Source: a virus
DNA length: 64,000 bases
Virus record (IMG/VR): IMGVR_UViG_3300037323_000212
Coordinates: 1 to 64,000 of that record
Strand: one strand, 5' to 3'
Shown: one piece after another, positions 44,285-52,131 of the stretch
How positions within the stretch are numbered: the first letter of the stretch is position 1
How the letters are laid out: the number at the start of each line of letters is the position of its first letter
The notes under the pieces: generated by a model
Database searches by the model: none
Seen by the model: the letters and a program-made list of their open reading frames with translations, nothing else
Told to the model about the DNA's origin: nothing
Program-made: the position numbers and the translations under genes

Positions 44285-44902
44285 TTACAGCGAGCCGCCA
44301 GACGCGGAGGTGGGGTCGTCTTTGCCAAGCTGCAAGATGAGATCCATGGCCGTCCAGGTCTGGCGGATGTCCACTTGCTCCTCGTGCAGCAAATCTCGGT
44401 CGCCCTCGTGCAGCCGGTCCAGGTACTGCTTGCACTGCCAGTCACCTGCCTCATCAAACACAAACGCACCATCCATCACCCGGCGGTAGTCGTAGTGTGC
44501 GTCTGCGATGTCTTGAGGGCTTACATCGATGTACGTGTCGCTGTAGCCGTCGAGCCGCTGCTGGTGGTACTGCTCGCGCACCACAGGGTTGGCCATGGCC
44601 CAGCGCTGCATCAGAAGAGAGGCGCTTTGCATTTGCTTTAGGCCAAAGAGCGTGCTGATGTAGGGCGCCGCTGCGGTGCCTTGGACGCTTTGCACGACTT
44701 CTCGGACAAAGCGAATGGCCGCGCTTCCGTTGTAGTGCTCAAAGGCCTCTCGGCTTTGCTGCATGAACGCTTTGCCCGCATCCATCAAGGTGCTGCTGAA
44801 CTGGCTCCCTTGATGACGCAGGTACGCCACCGTGCCTTGGTGCTGAGCGGGGTAGGCGAGCGCATCGAACGCGTCGCCCGAGTCAAAGGCATATGTCGAC
44901 AT
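44285..44902 (-). CDS. Conserved phage protein, unknown
   Basis: 205 residues from the ATG at 44902, with GAGGA upstream. The stop of the preceding gene (TGA, 44905-44907) is adjacent, so the two are coupled. Helical, Gln- and Tyr-rich; a block ISTLFGLKQMQSASLLMQRW is prominent. No motif. Last gene of a leftward trio ending at the hairpin at 44252. Confidence 0.6.
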   Translation of the reverse strand: MSTYAFDSGDAFDALAYPAQHQGTVAYLRHQGSQFSSTLMDAGKAFMQQSREAFEHYNGSAAIRFVREVVQSVQGTAAAPYISTLFGLKQMQSASLLMQRWAMANPVVREQYHQQRLDGYSDTYIDVSPQDIADAHYDYRRVMDGAFVFDEAGDWQCKQYLDRLHEGDRDLLHEEQVDIRQTWTAMDLILQLGKDDPTSASGGSL

Positions 44903-44904
44903 GC

Positions 44905-45132
44905 TCAATCCTCATTGTAAGACTTTCTCTCAAAGTCGGGTGACGCCAGAGCCAACAAACCCTTCATTTCCTTCAAAGACGCGCTCATCACTTTGAGCTG
45001 ATCTCCGACTGCGCGGTGCTCGGCCTTCATGGCCTTGTGCTCTTTCTTTATTTCTAGCAACTGATCGCAAAGCTGCTGTAGCTGTGTGGGGGCGAGGTCA
45101 AACGGACCTTCTTTTGTTGTTGTGATTGACAT
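44905..45132 (-). CDS. Small coiled-coil protein
   Basis: 75 residues from the ATG at 45132 (AAAGGAAAA upstream). A central heptad-like run of L, K, E, M and H suggests a coiled coil, so it may dimerise or bind its neighbour. Placed between the OB-fold candidate and the 205-residue gene with very short gaps. Confidence 0.55.
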   Translation of the reverse strand: MSITTTKEGPFDLAPTQLQQLCDQLLEIKKEHKAMKAEHRAVGDQLKVMSASLKEMKGLLALASPDFERKSYNED

Positions 45133-45194
45133 TGACGTTTTCCTTTGGTGATGACGACGGCTGTCAGTGTTGTAATATGCGACTGACTCTTTCT

Positions 45195-45863
45195 TCAATG
45201 CTCGCTGAAATCGGCCTTGACAAAGCGAGACTCAATCTTCAGTAGCAGCTCCTTGTGAGCGGCCACGCGCTTGGTCACCTTGGCGTTGGCAATCACCTTT
45301 TTGTCATCGATGCCAGCGGCCTTCAAGGCCACTTCCACGCCCTCGGTCTGCACCTTCACCTCAGCGGAGAACGCGGAGTTGGCAGGCACCTCCACGCCCT
45401 CGGCGTTCTTCATGCTAACCGCGTGGTTGATGTACTGGCGCCCTCCGCGCTCAATCATTGTGGGCCACGCGGACACACGGATGTGGTCTCCGGGCTGGCA
45501 GTTGTCGAGCTTGACCATCAAGCGCTGGGCCACATCGCCCTTTAGGTCCACCGACATCAAGAGCTCCTCGGTGGCGTTTCTCACGCCCACCCGCAGCTTG
45601 GGGTAGGTGTTACCCGCGCCGTCCTTGTTCTCCACAAAGCCCACGTGAATCAACTCGCCCTCGAACTGCACGGGCTCAATGTTTGCTTGTTTCAGCTCCA
45701 AGTTTGCCGCTGCCGTGGCCCCCGTGGCCTCTTTGGCCGAGTAGCCGCGCTTCCACGTGTCACCACCAACGCGCACGCGTGCGGCAGCGATCGCTTTGTC
45801 CAGTGTTTCGTTTTGAGCGTAGAAGCCCCCAACGATGGTCGAGTACAAGATCAATGATTTCAT
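45195..45863 (-). CDS. OB-fold-like, possible ssDNA-binding protein
   Basis: 222 residues, ATG at 45863. The middle (residues about 60-155) alternates beta strands: FEGELIHVGFVENKDG, KLRVGVRNATEELLMSVDL, GDHIRVSAWPT and RQYINHAVSMKN, which suits an OB fold. The C-terminus is a basic helix. A role in ssDNA binding or replication is plausible but unproven. It lies 84 nt past the last exon of the RNA polymerase gene. Confidence 0.5.
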   Translation of the reverse strand: MKSLILYSTIVGGFYAQNETLDKAIAAARVRVGGDTWKRGYSAKEATGATAAANLELKQANIEPVQFEGELIHVGFVENKDGAGNTYPKLRVGVRNATEELLMSVDLKGDVAQRLMVKLDNCQPGDHIRVSAWPTMIERGGRQYINHAVSMKNAEGVEVPANSAFSAEVKVQTEGVEVALKAAGIDDKKVIANAKVTKRVAAHKELLLKIESRFVKADFSEH

Positions 45864-45947
45864 AAGCTGTCACCACCGCCACACCACCCAGTTGGTGTTC
45901 TAGACCGACCAAGGGCGTGAGGTGGTTTTCCTTTCTTTAAGAGGCAG

Positions 45948-46175
45948 TTACGCGGGCAATGCCATTGCCCGCAAGAAGTCGAGTTTCACCGGGTCTTGTT
46001 CGAGCTCGGCTGGGAAACTCATCCAGTTGGCAATGGTAGACGCCACTGGGGTTGGGAGGCTGGCGGCGTTAGAGAGTGTCCTTGGGCGGTTGATGTCCAA
46101 GCAGTTCTTGTGCGGCGCCAAGTTCTCCAGCTCGTGTGCGGTGGCGTTGTCCAGCGCCAGCACGATGTTCATCTG
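45948..46175 (-). CDS. RNA polymerase beta' N-terminal subunit, exon 4
   Basis: 75 residues starting QMNIVLALDNATAHE, directly continuing NADFDGD as in bacterial beta' (NADFDGDQMAVH). It ends with the stop at 45948, the chain end of the beta' N half. The exon begins after a G in the intron. Confidence 0.85.
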   Translation of the reverse strand, partial: QMNIVLALDNATAHELENLAPHKNCLDINRPRTLSNAASLPTPVASTIANWMSFPAELEQDPVKLDFLRAMALPA

Positions 46176-46533
46176 CTTTACCTTCCACACCGCTCGTGAG
46201 TTCGGTGTGCGTTCATCATTGAACTGCTGCATGTCTCCATGCAGAAGAGACCATATCTTCACCTTTCGCTTAAGCGGTAAGGTGTCCCCTGTTTCGGCGC
46301 CACTTGGCGCCTACTCCGTGTTAATGGATGGCCGTTGAACTCGTCCCGTGCCCATTACAGGTTTAGGGAATCAGCTGCTGGTTGTCTCTAACTTAGGCTA
46401 TTGTTAAACATTCATGGCCTGCTTTCGCGGCCATTGTAGTTAGCAAGTTTGGCGAGAGGTTCCAGCAATTAAGGGGAAATCTATCGGACTGTTTCTAGCC
46501 CATAGGACCTAAAGCTTGTTTATTGCAAGCTTG
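46176..46533 (-). ncRNA. Group I intron 3 in beta' N gene
   Basis: 358 nt. Minus strand: P element AATTGCTGGAACCTCTCG near 46462, Q-like AGCAGCTGATTCCC near 46370, R AGTTCAACGGCCATCC near 46335 and S AAGATATGGTCTC near 46255. Starts after T of the microexon and ends in G before CAG-ATG. Confidence 0.85.
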
Positions 46534-46545
46534 ATCACCATCGAA
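46534..46545 (-). CDS. 12-nt microexon encoding FDGD of the beta' catalytic motif
   Basis: TTCGATGGTGAT on the minus strand. Flanked by introns 2 and 3. It supplies two of the three metal-binding aspartates of NADFDGD. Identified because NAD (exon 2) and QMNIV (exon 4) leave exactly FDGD missing, and this is the only matching stretch, with T at its end and G before it as group I splicing needs. Confidence 0.85.
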
Positions 46546-46947
46546 CCTATTGTCCAGTCGATTCTGCTAATCGACCCGGTGTGCTAATCGACCACCCGCC
46601 TCCTGTCTCCAGGAGGAGCAGACTATGTCATGATCCTGAGGATTCAGGACCCTTCCCGTTTCGGGGCTCATGCCCCTACACCGCGCTACCGGTTAGTCGT
46701 TGGCCAGATCCCATGTCTTTCGATTTAGGGACTTCGGTGCTCAAGTAGTCTCTACTCACTGATTTTTAAACGTTCATGTGTCCTCTTTGGGAGGGTCAAG
46801 CTTTCGCCCACATTGTAGTTCAGTGATCTAACAAGATTTCCTAGCAATTAGGGAAGCACTAACGCCGCATTGCTGCTGCGCAGGACTGTGTGTTAATTTT
46901 TGTTTTACAAACCGCTTACGTTTCATAAAACGAAATCAACACACTTT
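46546..46947 (-). ncRNA. Group I intron 2 in beta' N gene
   Basis: 402 nt. Core on the minus strand: P-like AATTGCTAGGAAATCTTG near 46848, R-like GGCCAACGACTAACCGG near 46697, S-like CATAGTCTGC near 46625. R and S differ from the other introns at paired positions. Its 3' portion closely resembles the beta intron. Begins after T of GCTGAT, ends in G before TTC. Confidence 0.83.
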
Positions 46948-46996
46948 ATCAGCGTTGACCATTATCTTCCACTGGGCGCGTGAAGCCCAATGCGTT
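46948..46996 (-). CDS. RNA polymerase beta' N-terminal subunit, exon 2
   Basis: 49 nt encoding THWASRAQWKIMVNAD. NAD is the first half of the catalytic motif. One nt completes the codon begun in exon 1 (phase 2), so the frame is kept exactly. Confidence 0.83.
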
Positions 46997-47316
46997 CACT
47001 CAGGGTCTCACGACCGCAAGGACTGCTGCACCTCTCGATGCACGAGGAGACTATCTCATCATCCCAGTGCCCTGGGATGGTTCCTGTTTCGAGGCCACTT
47101 GGCCCCTACGCCTTTCGGCTAGTCGTTGAACTCTTCCCATGTCCCGGCTTCACAGCGGTACGCAGGGATTCAGCTGCTGATTGCCTCTACCTGTGAATTT
47201 TCAAACCGTCACGTTCGCCGTTTCCAGCCGCGTTGTGGTTTCACAGTTTAACCAAGGGTTTCCAGCAATTAAGGAACTTATCTACCCAGCATTGCTACTG
47301 GGTGGGACTCAATGTT
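46997..47316 (-). ncRNA. Group I intron 1 in beta' N gene
   Basis: 320 nt, shortest of the set. Minus strand: P AATTGCTGGAAACCCTTGG near 47270, Q-like AATCAGCAGCTG near 47177, R AGTTCAACGACTAGCCG near 47130, S GAGATAGTCTCC near 47055. Starts after T of GGATT, ends in G before AACGCATTGG. Confidence 0.84.
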
Positions 47317-48542
47317 AATCCTTTAACCGACAAGATCGACAAGGTGATTGTCGGGTCTTCTACGTCGGTCTTCACTTTGGTGATGAACATGCGCTGCGTG
47401 GAGCCCCTGGCTAGGCTGGGGTTGCGCGAGAAGATGCACGGCAGGCCTTTATCGGGGGACTCATCGATCAGCTCGTGAAACAGCTCATCAATCAAGTGGT
47501 TGTACTTGACTGTGTTCTCTTGCAACAGGCCTGCGATTTGGTTGGGGGTGTAGCCCCTGCGCAGCAGCTTGTTGGTGAGGTGCATGCGCAGCATCGTCAC
47601 ACCGTGCCCCCACGCGATGTGCAGCTCATCGTAGCGGTGCGCCTTGGTGTTGCTCGTGATCACAGCCCTGGCTGAGAAGTGGTTTCTCGTGCCAAAGATG
47701 TGCTTCCTAAACAAACCGTTCTTCTGCGAGAAGATCTCGGAGTAGGCGCTGTGGTAGAAGTCTGCCAGCATGGAGATCGTCTTGGCGGTGCGGTTCTCCT
47801 TTTGTCTCAACGTGAAATTGGCCAGCGGGGAGTCAATGGACGAGATGGTGCGAATCGCATCGATTGCCCCCGTGACCAGTGGGTCCACGAACTGGCCGAC
47901 CTTTGTGTCCTCCACCACCATCAGCGTCTTGTTGGGCAGGGGCAGGTACTGGCTGAACACGCACTCGCGCTGCTCTCTGAGCAGCTGCAGCACCTGGTCG
48001 TCCTCGCCCTTCTTGGGGCGAAAGCGCTTGAGTCCAGCCAAGATGGTGATGTACTTATCGAAGTTCTTCACGAAATTGTTGTACCCCCGCTCAATGCCCA
48101 AGAAGCTGAGCTCGCCCAGCTCCACCGGTTTGCTGGAGGTGGGGTGGTAGTCGGTGTTGCAGATCCATTCGATGAAATTGAAGTTCGATTTGCTGAACTT
48201 CTTGCAGATCATCGTCCACACCAGGGGGTTGATCAGCCGCTCCACGCCCTTGGGCGCGCGTATCCACACGAGCGGCTCCAGCTGCTGATCGAACACCTCA
48301 CTCACTGGCTTTTGACAGTTGCCACAGATCACCCCCATTTGGTAGCCACCTTGCAAGTCGCCACACTCACAGCGGGGCTCGTTGCTGAACAAGTCGGTCT
48401 TGTCGTACTTGACCGAGATCAGCTGGTCGATGTACAAGCGGTCGTCCTCGCTGGCGCACGACAAGTCGTTGATGATGATCGGCTCAATTGATGCCTTGAG
48501 AAAGGCTTGGCTGAAGTTCTCCAACTCGATGAAAATTCCCAT
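47317..48542 (-). CDS. RNA polymerase beta' N-terminal subunit, exon 1
   Basis: 408 codons, ATG at 48542 with AAGGAAAG upstream (a longer frame runs into the terminator). It holds the beta' zinc site CECGDLQGG...CGNCQ (about residues 57-75) and the FGTRNHFSARAVITSN block that matches GKRVDYSGRSVI. It then has FSRNPSLARGS, the counterpart of LNRAPTLHRLG, just before the catalytic loop. Spliced length is 504 residues with exons 2-4. Pairs with a beta' C chain. It lies immediately downstream of the chimallin candidate gene, and both may be on one transcript with a terminator between. Confidence 0.88.
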
Positions 48543-48579
48543 ATCGACTTTCCTTGTGCTGAAAATAAAAAAGGTAGGC

Positions 48580-48613
48580 ATAACCGGGAGTGCCGTGAAG
48601 CACTCCCGGTTAT
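48580..48613. terminator. Hairpin terminator between shell candidate and beta' N
   Basis: ATAACCGGGAGTGC paired to GCACTCCCGGTTAT, followed on the minus strand by a T tract. A second stem (48625-48646, GCACCGC/GCGGTGC) lies just upstream, close to the stop at 48657. Confidence 0.8.
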
Positions 48614-48656
48614 ATCAGTTACCTGCACCGCCTAATGGCGCGGTGCACCTTGCCGC

Positions 48657-50561
48657 TTAGATGCTCCAGCGACCACCGAACTGGCGGGTCTGCTCCAGGG
48701 ACTTGCTCTCACCCCCGCCGTAGTTTGGTCCAAAGACCGGGTCCTTGAACGACCCGGGCATCACCGCTGTTTGCGGCAAGAACGAGGCCACACCGCGCTG
48801 GTCCTCGTAGCCACCGGACAGCGCGGGGCTGACCAGGCGCGCGTTTAGGCCCGCCGCTTTGCACGCGTTGCCAAGTGCAATCACGAACTTGTCGTCCAGC
48901 GTGACCAAGCGGGCCATGCCCGTCCAGGTGGTCTCGTATCGGATCAGCTCACTCAGCATGCGCTTGCGCTCGCTCAAGCGCTGGGCGAGTGGATACTCCG
49001 TCCTGTAGAACGTGTCCGAGAACGCTTGCGCGGTTTGGCGCTGGATCTCTGTGGACTGTGACGCGCCCAGGTTCAGCATGGCGAGATAGTCGTAGTCACG
49101 GATGTCGTGACGCTGGCCGTCTGCACCAATGTAGTAGCCCAAATGCACCTGCTCGTCCATCACCATCACGGGGTTGTCGTTGCCCCCGTAGAATTGAGCA
49201 AACTTGCCCCCGGTGAGCGTGTTGGCCCCCTCCAGCAGCGCTTGGGCAGCCCGTGGGTTGCCCTGTGCTGCCAAGGAGAACACCTCGTTGTACCAGGTGT
49301 CTGCACCCAGGTCTGACACGAGCAAAGAGATGGTGAGGCCTGGGCGCACGGCCCCTTGCAGCAGCGTGCCCAAGCTCAGCTTGTTCACGTTGAAGCTGGC
49401 CGCCTTCGTGTCCACCGCACCACCGTAGCCGCTTGGGTCGTTGAAGATGTTGGCCTCTACGTTGATTGCGCCAATGTCCTTCAGGTCCACCGCAGCACCC
49501 TTGGACGCCTCTTTGGGCCGTGGGCTGTAGTACGGGTACCACGCTTTCCCCTCCGTCAGGGCGATTGTTGTGGCAAGCGCGAGCAGCTGCGCTGGAATGC
49601 TGGGGCGCAGGTAGTTCTCCAGGTTAGTGACCACCAGTCTTGCAGCGAATTTTTGATTCATAGGCTGGGATTGGTTGTCGTAGCCGTAGCCATAGCCTTG
49701 GGGCTGTGTAACGGGTGCCCAAACCAAGTCGATGTAGCCGCCAACGGAGGTGACTTTCATCGTCCTGGCCTGGCTCTTGATGCCTTGGGCATCGGGCTTG
49801 ACGATCTCGGTGGCGATCAGGTCCACCGAGATGTTGGAGCGCACCGGCAGCCCCACATAGTCGACCTTGTCAGGCTGATTGAAGTCAACCCGCACCTGCA
49901 AGTTGGCGTCGATTGCCCTTTGCGAGAGGTCAAAGTCTTGCCAGTTGGAGTCGCGCATCTCTTGGTCAGACAACACCGGCAGACTTGCGTTGGCTGCGAC
50001 CAAACGCGCTGCGTTCTCGTCCTCCCAGTTAAACGAGCGCGGGATGACTTGGCCCGACACTGCAAAGCAGCTCTTGCCCGGAAAGGCGCGCTGCACGATG
50101 GTCGCCACTGTGTCGCGGTACACCGATGTCATCACGTCCGCTGCGAAGCGGCTGATGACAATCTGTCGGTTGTTGTATGTCACGACCTCATCGGCCAAGC
50201 TCTCGCCCGAGCCCTCTAGGATGACGGTGTGGTAGCTCACCCCAGCGCCAGGGTTGGCTTTGTTGCGCGCGCACACCACCACTGAGCTCAGGGAGAGACG
50301 CGTCTCTTTGGTGTTGTCCACCGCCAAGACAATGACCTCCATCGGTGAGTCCTTGAAGTCCTTCAAGTACTGTGCGGTCAAAACCGCCATCGCCTTGACC
50401 AACACCTCGCTGGCGGCGGTGCGGCTCATGCCGCTGGTGGGCCGCATGTTGAAGAATCCCCACGATGGGTTGTTCCCCATTGGGGTTTGCGGGATGTTGC
50501 CACCTGGATTTGGTGGGGTGAAGGAGCCGTTGTCTGGCTCGTTGTTGCCTTTGATGGCCAT
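48657..50561 (-). CDS. Candidate phage nuclear-shell protein (chimallin, ChmA)
   Basis: 634 residues, ATG at 50561 with AAAGGAAAT upstream. Known chimallins are about 600-640 residues with an N-terminal disordered tail, an alpha/beta domain and a GNAT-like domain. Here a 40-residue P/G/N-rich tail precedes an alpha/beta region (MEVIVLAVDNTKETRLS; GVSYHTVILEGSG). The C-terminal half has VHLGYYIGADGQ...DIRDYDYLAML and an EYPLAQRLSERKRM helix. The gene neighbours RNA polymerase, and the same genome has a phage tubulin. I have no alignment, so this is a reasoned candidate; a major structural protein is the alternative. Confidence 0.6.
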   Translation of the reverse strand: MAIKGNNEPDNGSFTPPNPGGNIPQTPMGNNPSWGFFNMRPTSGMSRTAASEVLVKAMAVLTAQYLKDFKDSPMEVIVLAVDNTKETRLSLSSVVVCARNKANPGAGVSYHTVILEGSGESLADEVVTYNNRQIVISRFAADVMTSVYRDTVATIVQRAFPGKSCFAVSGQVIPRSFNWEDENAARLVAANASLPVLSDQEMRDSNWQDFDLSQRAIDANLQVRVDFNQPDKVDYVGLPVRSNISVDLIATEIVKPDAQGIKSQARTMKVTSVGGYIDLVWAPVTQPQGYGYGYDNQSQPMNQKFAARLVVTNLENYLRPSIPAQLLALATTIALTEGKAWYPYYSPRPKEASKGAAVDLKDIGAINVEANIFNDPSGYGGAVDTKAASFNVNKLSLGTLLQGAVRPGLTISLLVSDLGADTWYNEVFSLAAQGNPRAAQALLEGANTLTGGKFAQFYGGNDNPVMVMDEQVHLGYYIGADGQRHDIRDYDYLAMLNLGASQSTEIQRQTAQAFSDTFYRTEYPLAQRLSERKRMLSELIRYETTWTGMARLVTLDDKFVIALGNACKAAGLNARLVSPALSGGYEDQRGVASFLPQTAVMPGSFKDPVFGPNYGGGESKSLEQTRQFGGRWSI

Positions 50562-50985
50562 GGTAATTTCCTTTGGTGATTGAAACAGAAAAACAAGTTA
50601 AATACACGCGCGTATATTCATCAGAAACAGTCTAGATTCTTCAGGAGAGTGAAGCGAGCTCCGGCCAGACAAGCCGGTTTGTTGTGACACGAGTGAGTCG
50701 TGTGCGGGTGGATACAAACTATCGAGCACAGTGGTTTATTTAACAACGAGTGCGCAGTAGACCAAGAAGGTAATAAGTGGTTGTAAAAATCTGCAATCGA
50801 GTACCAGCACGGCAAAGGGCTTGCGCTCGGGCCACTGTGTTTCAAGTGGCCCGAGCGGGCAGGGAAGGTTAACCTGCAACGGCGCCTTCTATACCATTAG
50901 GGTGCCGATATTTTTTTGTGGCATGTCATCTTGTGTCGCCCGCCGCGCGGGCCTGCGCTTTACTTTGGGGCCTTGAGCACCAACC
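50562..50985. promoter_or_regulatory. Divergent intergenic region with hairpins
   Basis: A 424-nt gap between the divergent shell candidate and a plus-strand gene. It holds a near-palindrome AATACACGCGCGTATATT about 40-55 nt before the shell ATG, short stems (CCGGCC...CCGG; ACACGAGTGAGTCGTGT) and a strong hairpin at 50823-50854. No convincing coding frame. Probably carries the promoters of both genes, perhaps also a structured RNA ending at the hairpin. Confidence 0.4.
50823..50854. terminator. Hairpin GCTCGGGCCACT/AGTGGCCCGAGC
   Basis: 12-bp perfect stem with an 8-nt loop in the gap between divergent genes, where no known gene ends, so it may end an unrecognised RNA. Confidence 0.55.
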
Positions 50986-52068
50986 ATGATCGAACTCTTC
51001 AGAACCCTCTCCAAAGACGCGCTGGGCGTGCTGCGCCCGCCCGCGTGGGCGTTTGTGCAACGAGGCTTGCAACGCAACGTAAGCTTGATCCAGCAGCACC
51101 ACTACGCCTACCCGCGCGCCGTGAGAAGCACTCACGTGCTGATTCGCTTGCTGAGCGCCATCGCCGTGCCCCGAGCGCTCTCCTTGGAGCGCTACTACGC
51201 CCACGTCGACGCCATTGCCCTTAATGCTGCAATGGTGCTGCGCATGACCTCCTCCATCTCCCGGGGCTCGCTTTTTAGGGGCATGTTCTACGGTACCACC
51301 ACCCCAGAGATTTTGATTGCCACGGACGACCGCTTTGATTTTGAGCACGTGCACGCCCACTGGCGCACGACACAAGCGCTCACCCCCTTGCTGCACGCCA
51401 AGAGCGACCTGAACGCCTTCTTGCCCAACGGAGCAGACACGAGCAAAGAAGATGGTCTGGCCGTGATACTGGTCAACGTCCCTATGCTAGCCGTGCAGTA
51501 CCGCGCCTTCTTATTGAGCCAAGAGGGGAGGGAGTCACCCCAAACAGTCATGCAGTTCATCGGTGGCTATGTACTTCCCAACATGCTGCCTCGTCACTTG
51601 GACCTGTGCTTGTTCAACCGAGTCGCGCGCTTGCTGTTGGACAGGCCCACTGCACCACCGGCCACTGCTCGCCACTCTTTTGCGCTGACCAACTACGAGC
51701 GCGCTGCGGATGCGTGCTTGGTTCAAGCACTGGACAACGTGCAGCGCTCGTCGCTGAACTTTCGCGCCATCCTAAGCGCACTGCCCGCGCTGTACGCGCC
51801 AAGCCAGTACGAGGTGCTGCAGCTGCCCGACACGGCGCCCACGCGCCAAGTCGACTGGGCGCTTGTGCTGTGTCGCTTAAAGGCAGTGGACTTCGTGTTC
51901 ACTGCAGCCGATGAGCAACTCCAAGCCAAGAACCAAATGTCCATCAACCAAATGGCGCGCGCGCTGAGCATCAATGACACGCAAGCGAGCTTGCGCGAGA
52001 ACTTGCCAGCAGAATTGTTCTTTGATGCACAAAGCACCGTGCAGCGCATTTTGAGTCAAGTCGCTTGA
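50986..52068 (+). CDS. Hypothetical, structural-type protein
   Basis: 360 residues, ATG at 50986. Leader lacks a strong Shine-Dalgarno. Helical, Arg/Leu/Ala-rich with no membrane segment, signal or catalytic motif. It is alone on the plus strand and convergent with the polymerase C gene across a 21-bp perfect hairpin. Base use matches the late-type virion genes at 7-11 kb. Function unknown. Confidence 0.6.
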   Translation: MIELFRTLSKDALGVLRPPAWAFVQRGLQRNVSLIQQHHYAYPRAVRSTHVLIRLLSAIAVPRALSLERYYAHVDAIALNAAMVLRMTSSISRGSLFRGMFYGTTTPEILIATDDRFDFEHVHAHWRTTQALTPLLHAKSDLNAFLPNGADTSKEDGLAVILVNVPMLAVQYRAFLLSQEGRESPQTVMQFIGGYVLPNMLPRHLDLCLFNRVARLLLDRPTAPPATARHSFALTNYERAADACLVQALDNVQRSSLNFRAILSALPALYAPSQYEVLQLPDTAPTRQVDWALVLCRLKAVDFVFTAADEQLQAKNQMSINQMARALSINDTQASLRENLPAELFFDAQSTVQRILSQVA

Positions 52069-52074
52069 ATCTGG

Positions 52075-52120
52075 CATAGGGTCCACTGCTTTTGCTTACG
52101 CAAAAGCAGTGGACCCTATG
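52075..52120. terminator. Perfect 21-bp bidirectional terminator
   Basis: CATAGGGTCCACTGCTTTTGC paired to its complement with a TTAC loop between convergent genes; the longest perfect stem in the window. Confidence 0.8.
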
Positions 52121-52131
52121 CTGATACTCGC

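Noticed and set aside
45948-48542. Inteins rather than introns in RNA polymerase and other genes
   Set aside because: The interrupting segments contain in-frame stops and group I core elements (R and S motifs), and no intein splice or endonuclease blocks.
50621-50845. 74-codon minus-strand frame upstream of the shell candidate
   Set aside because: C/H/P/S-rich composition and overlap with a hairpin; not protein-like.
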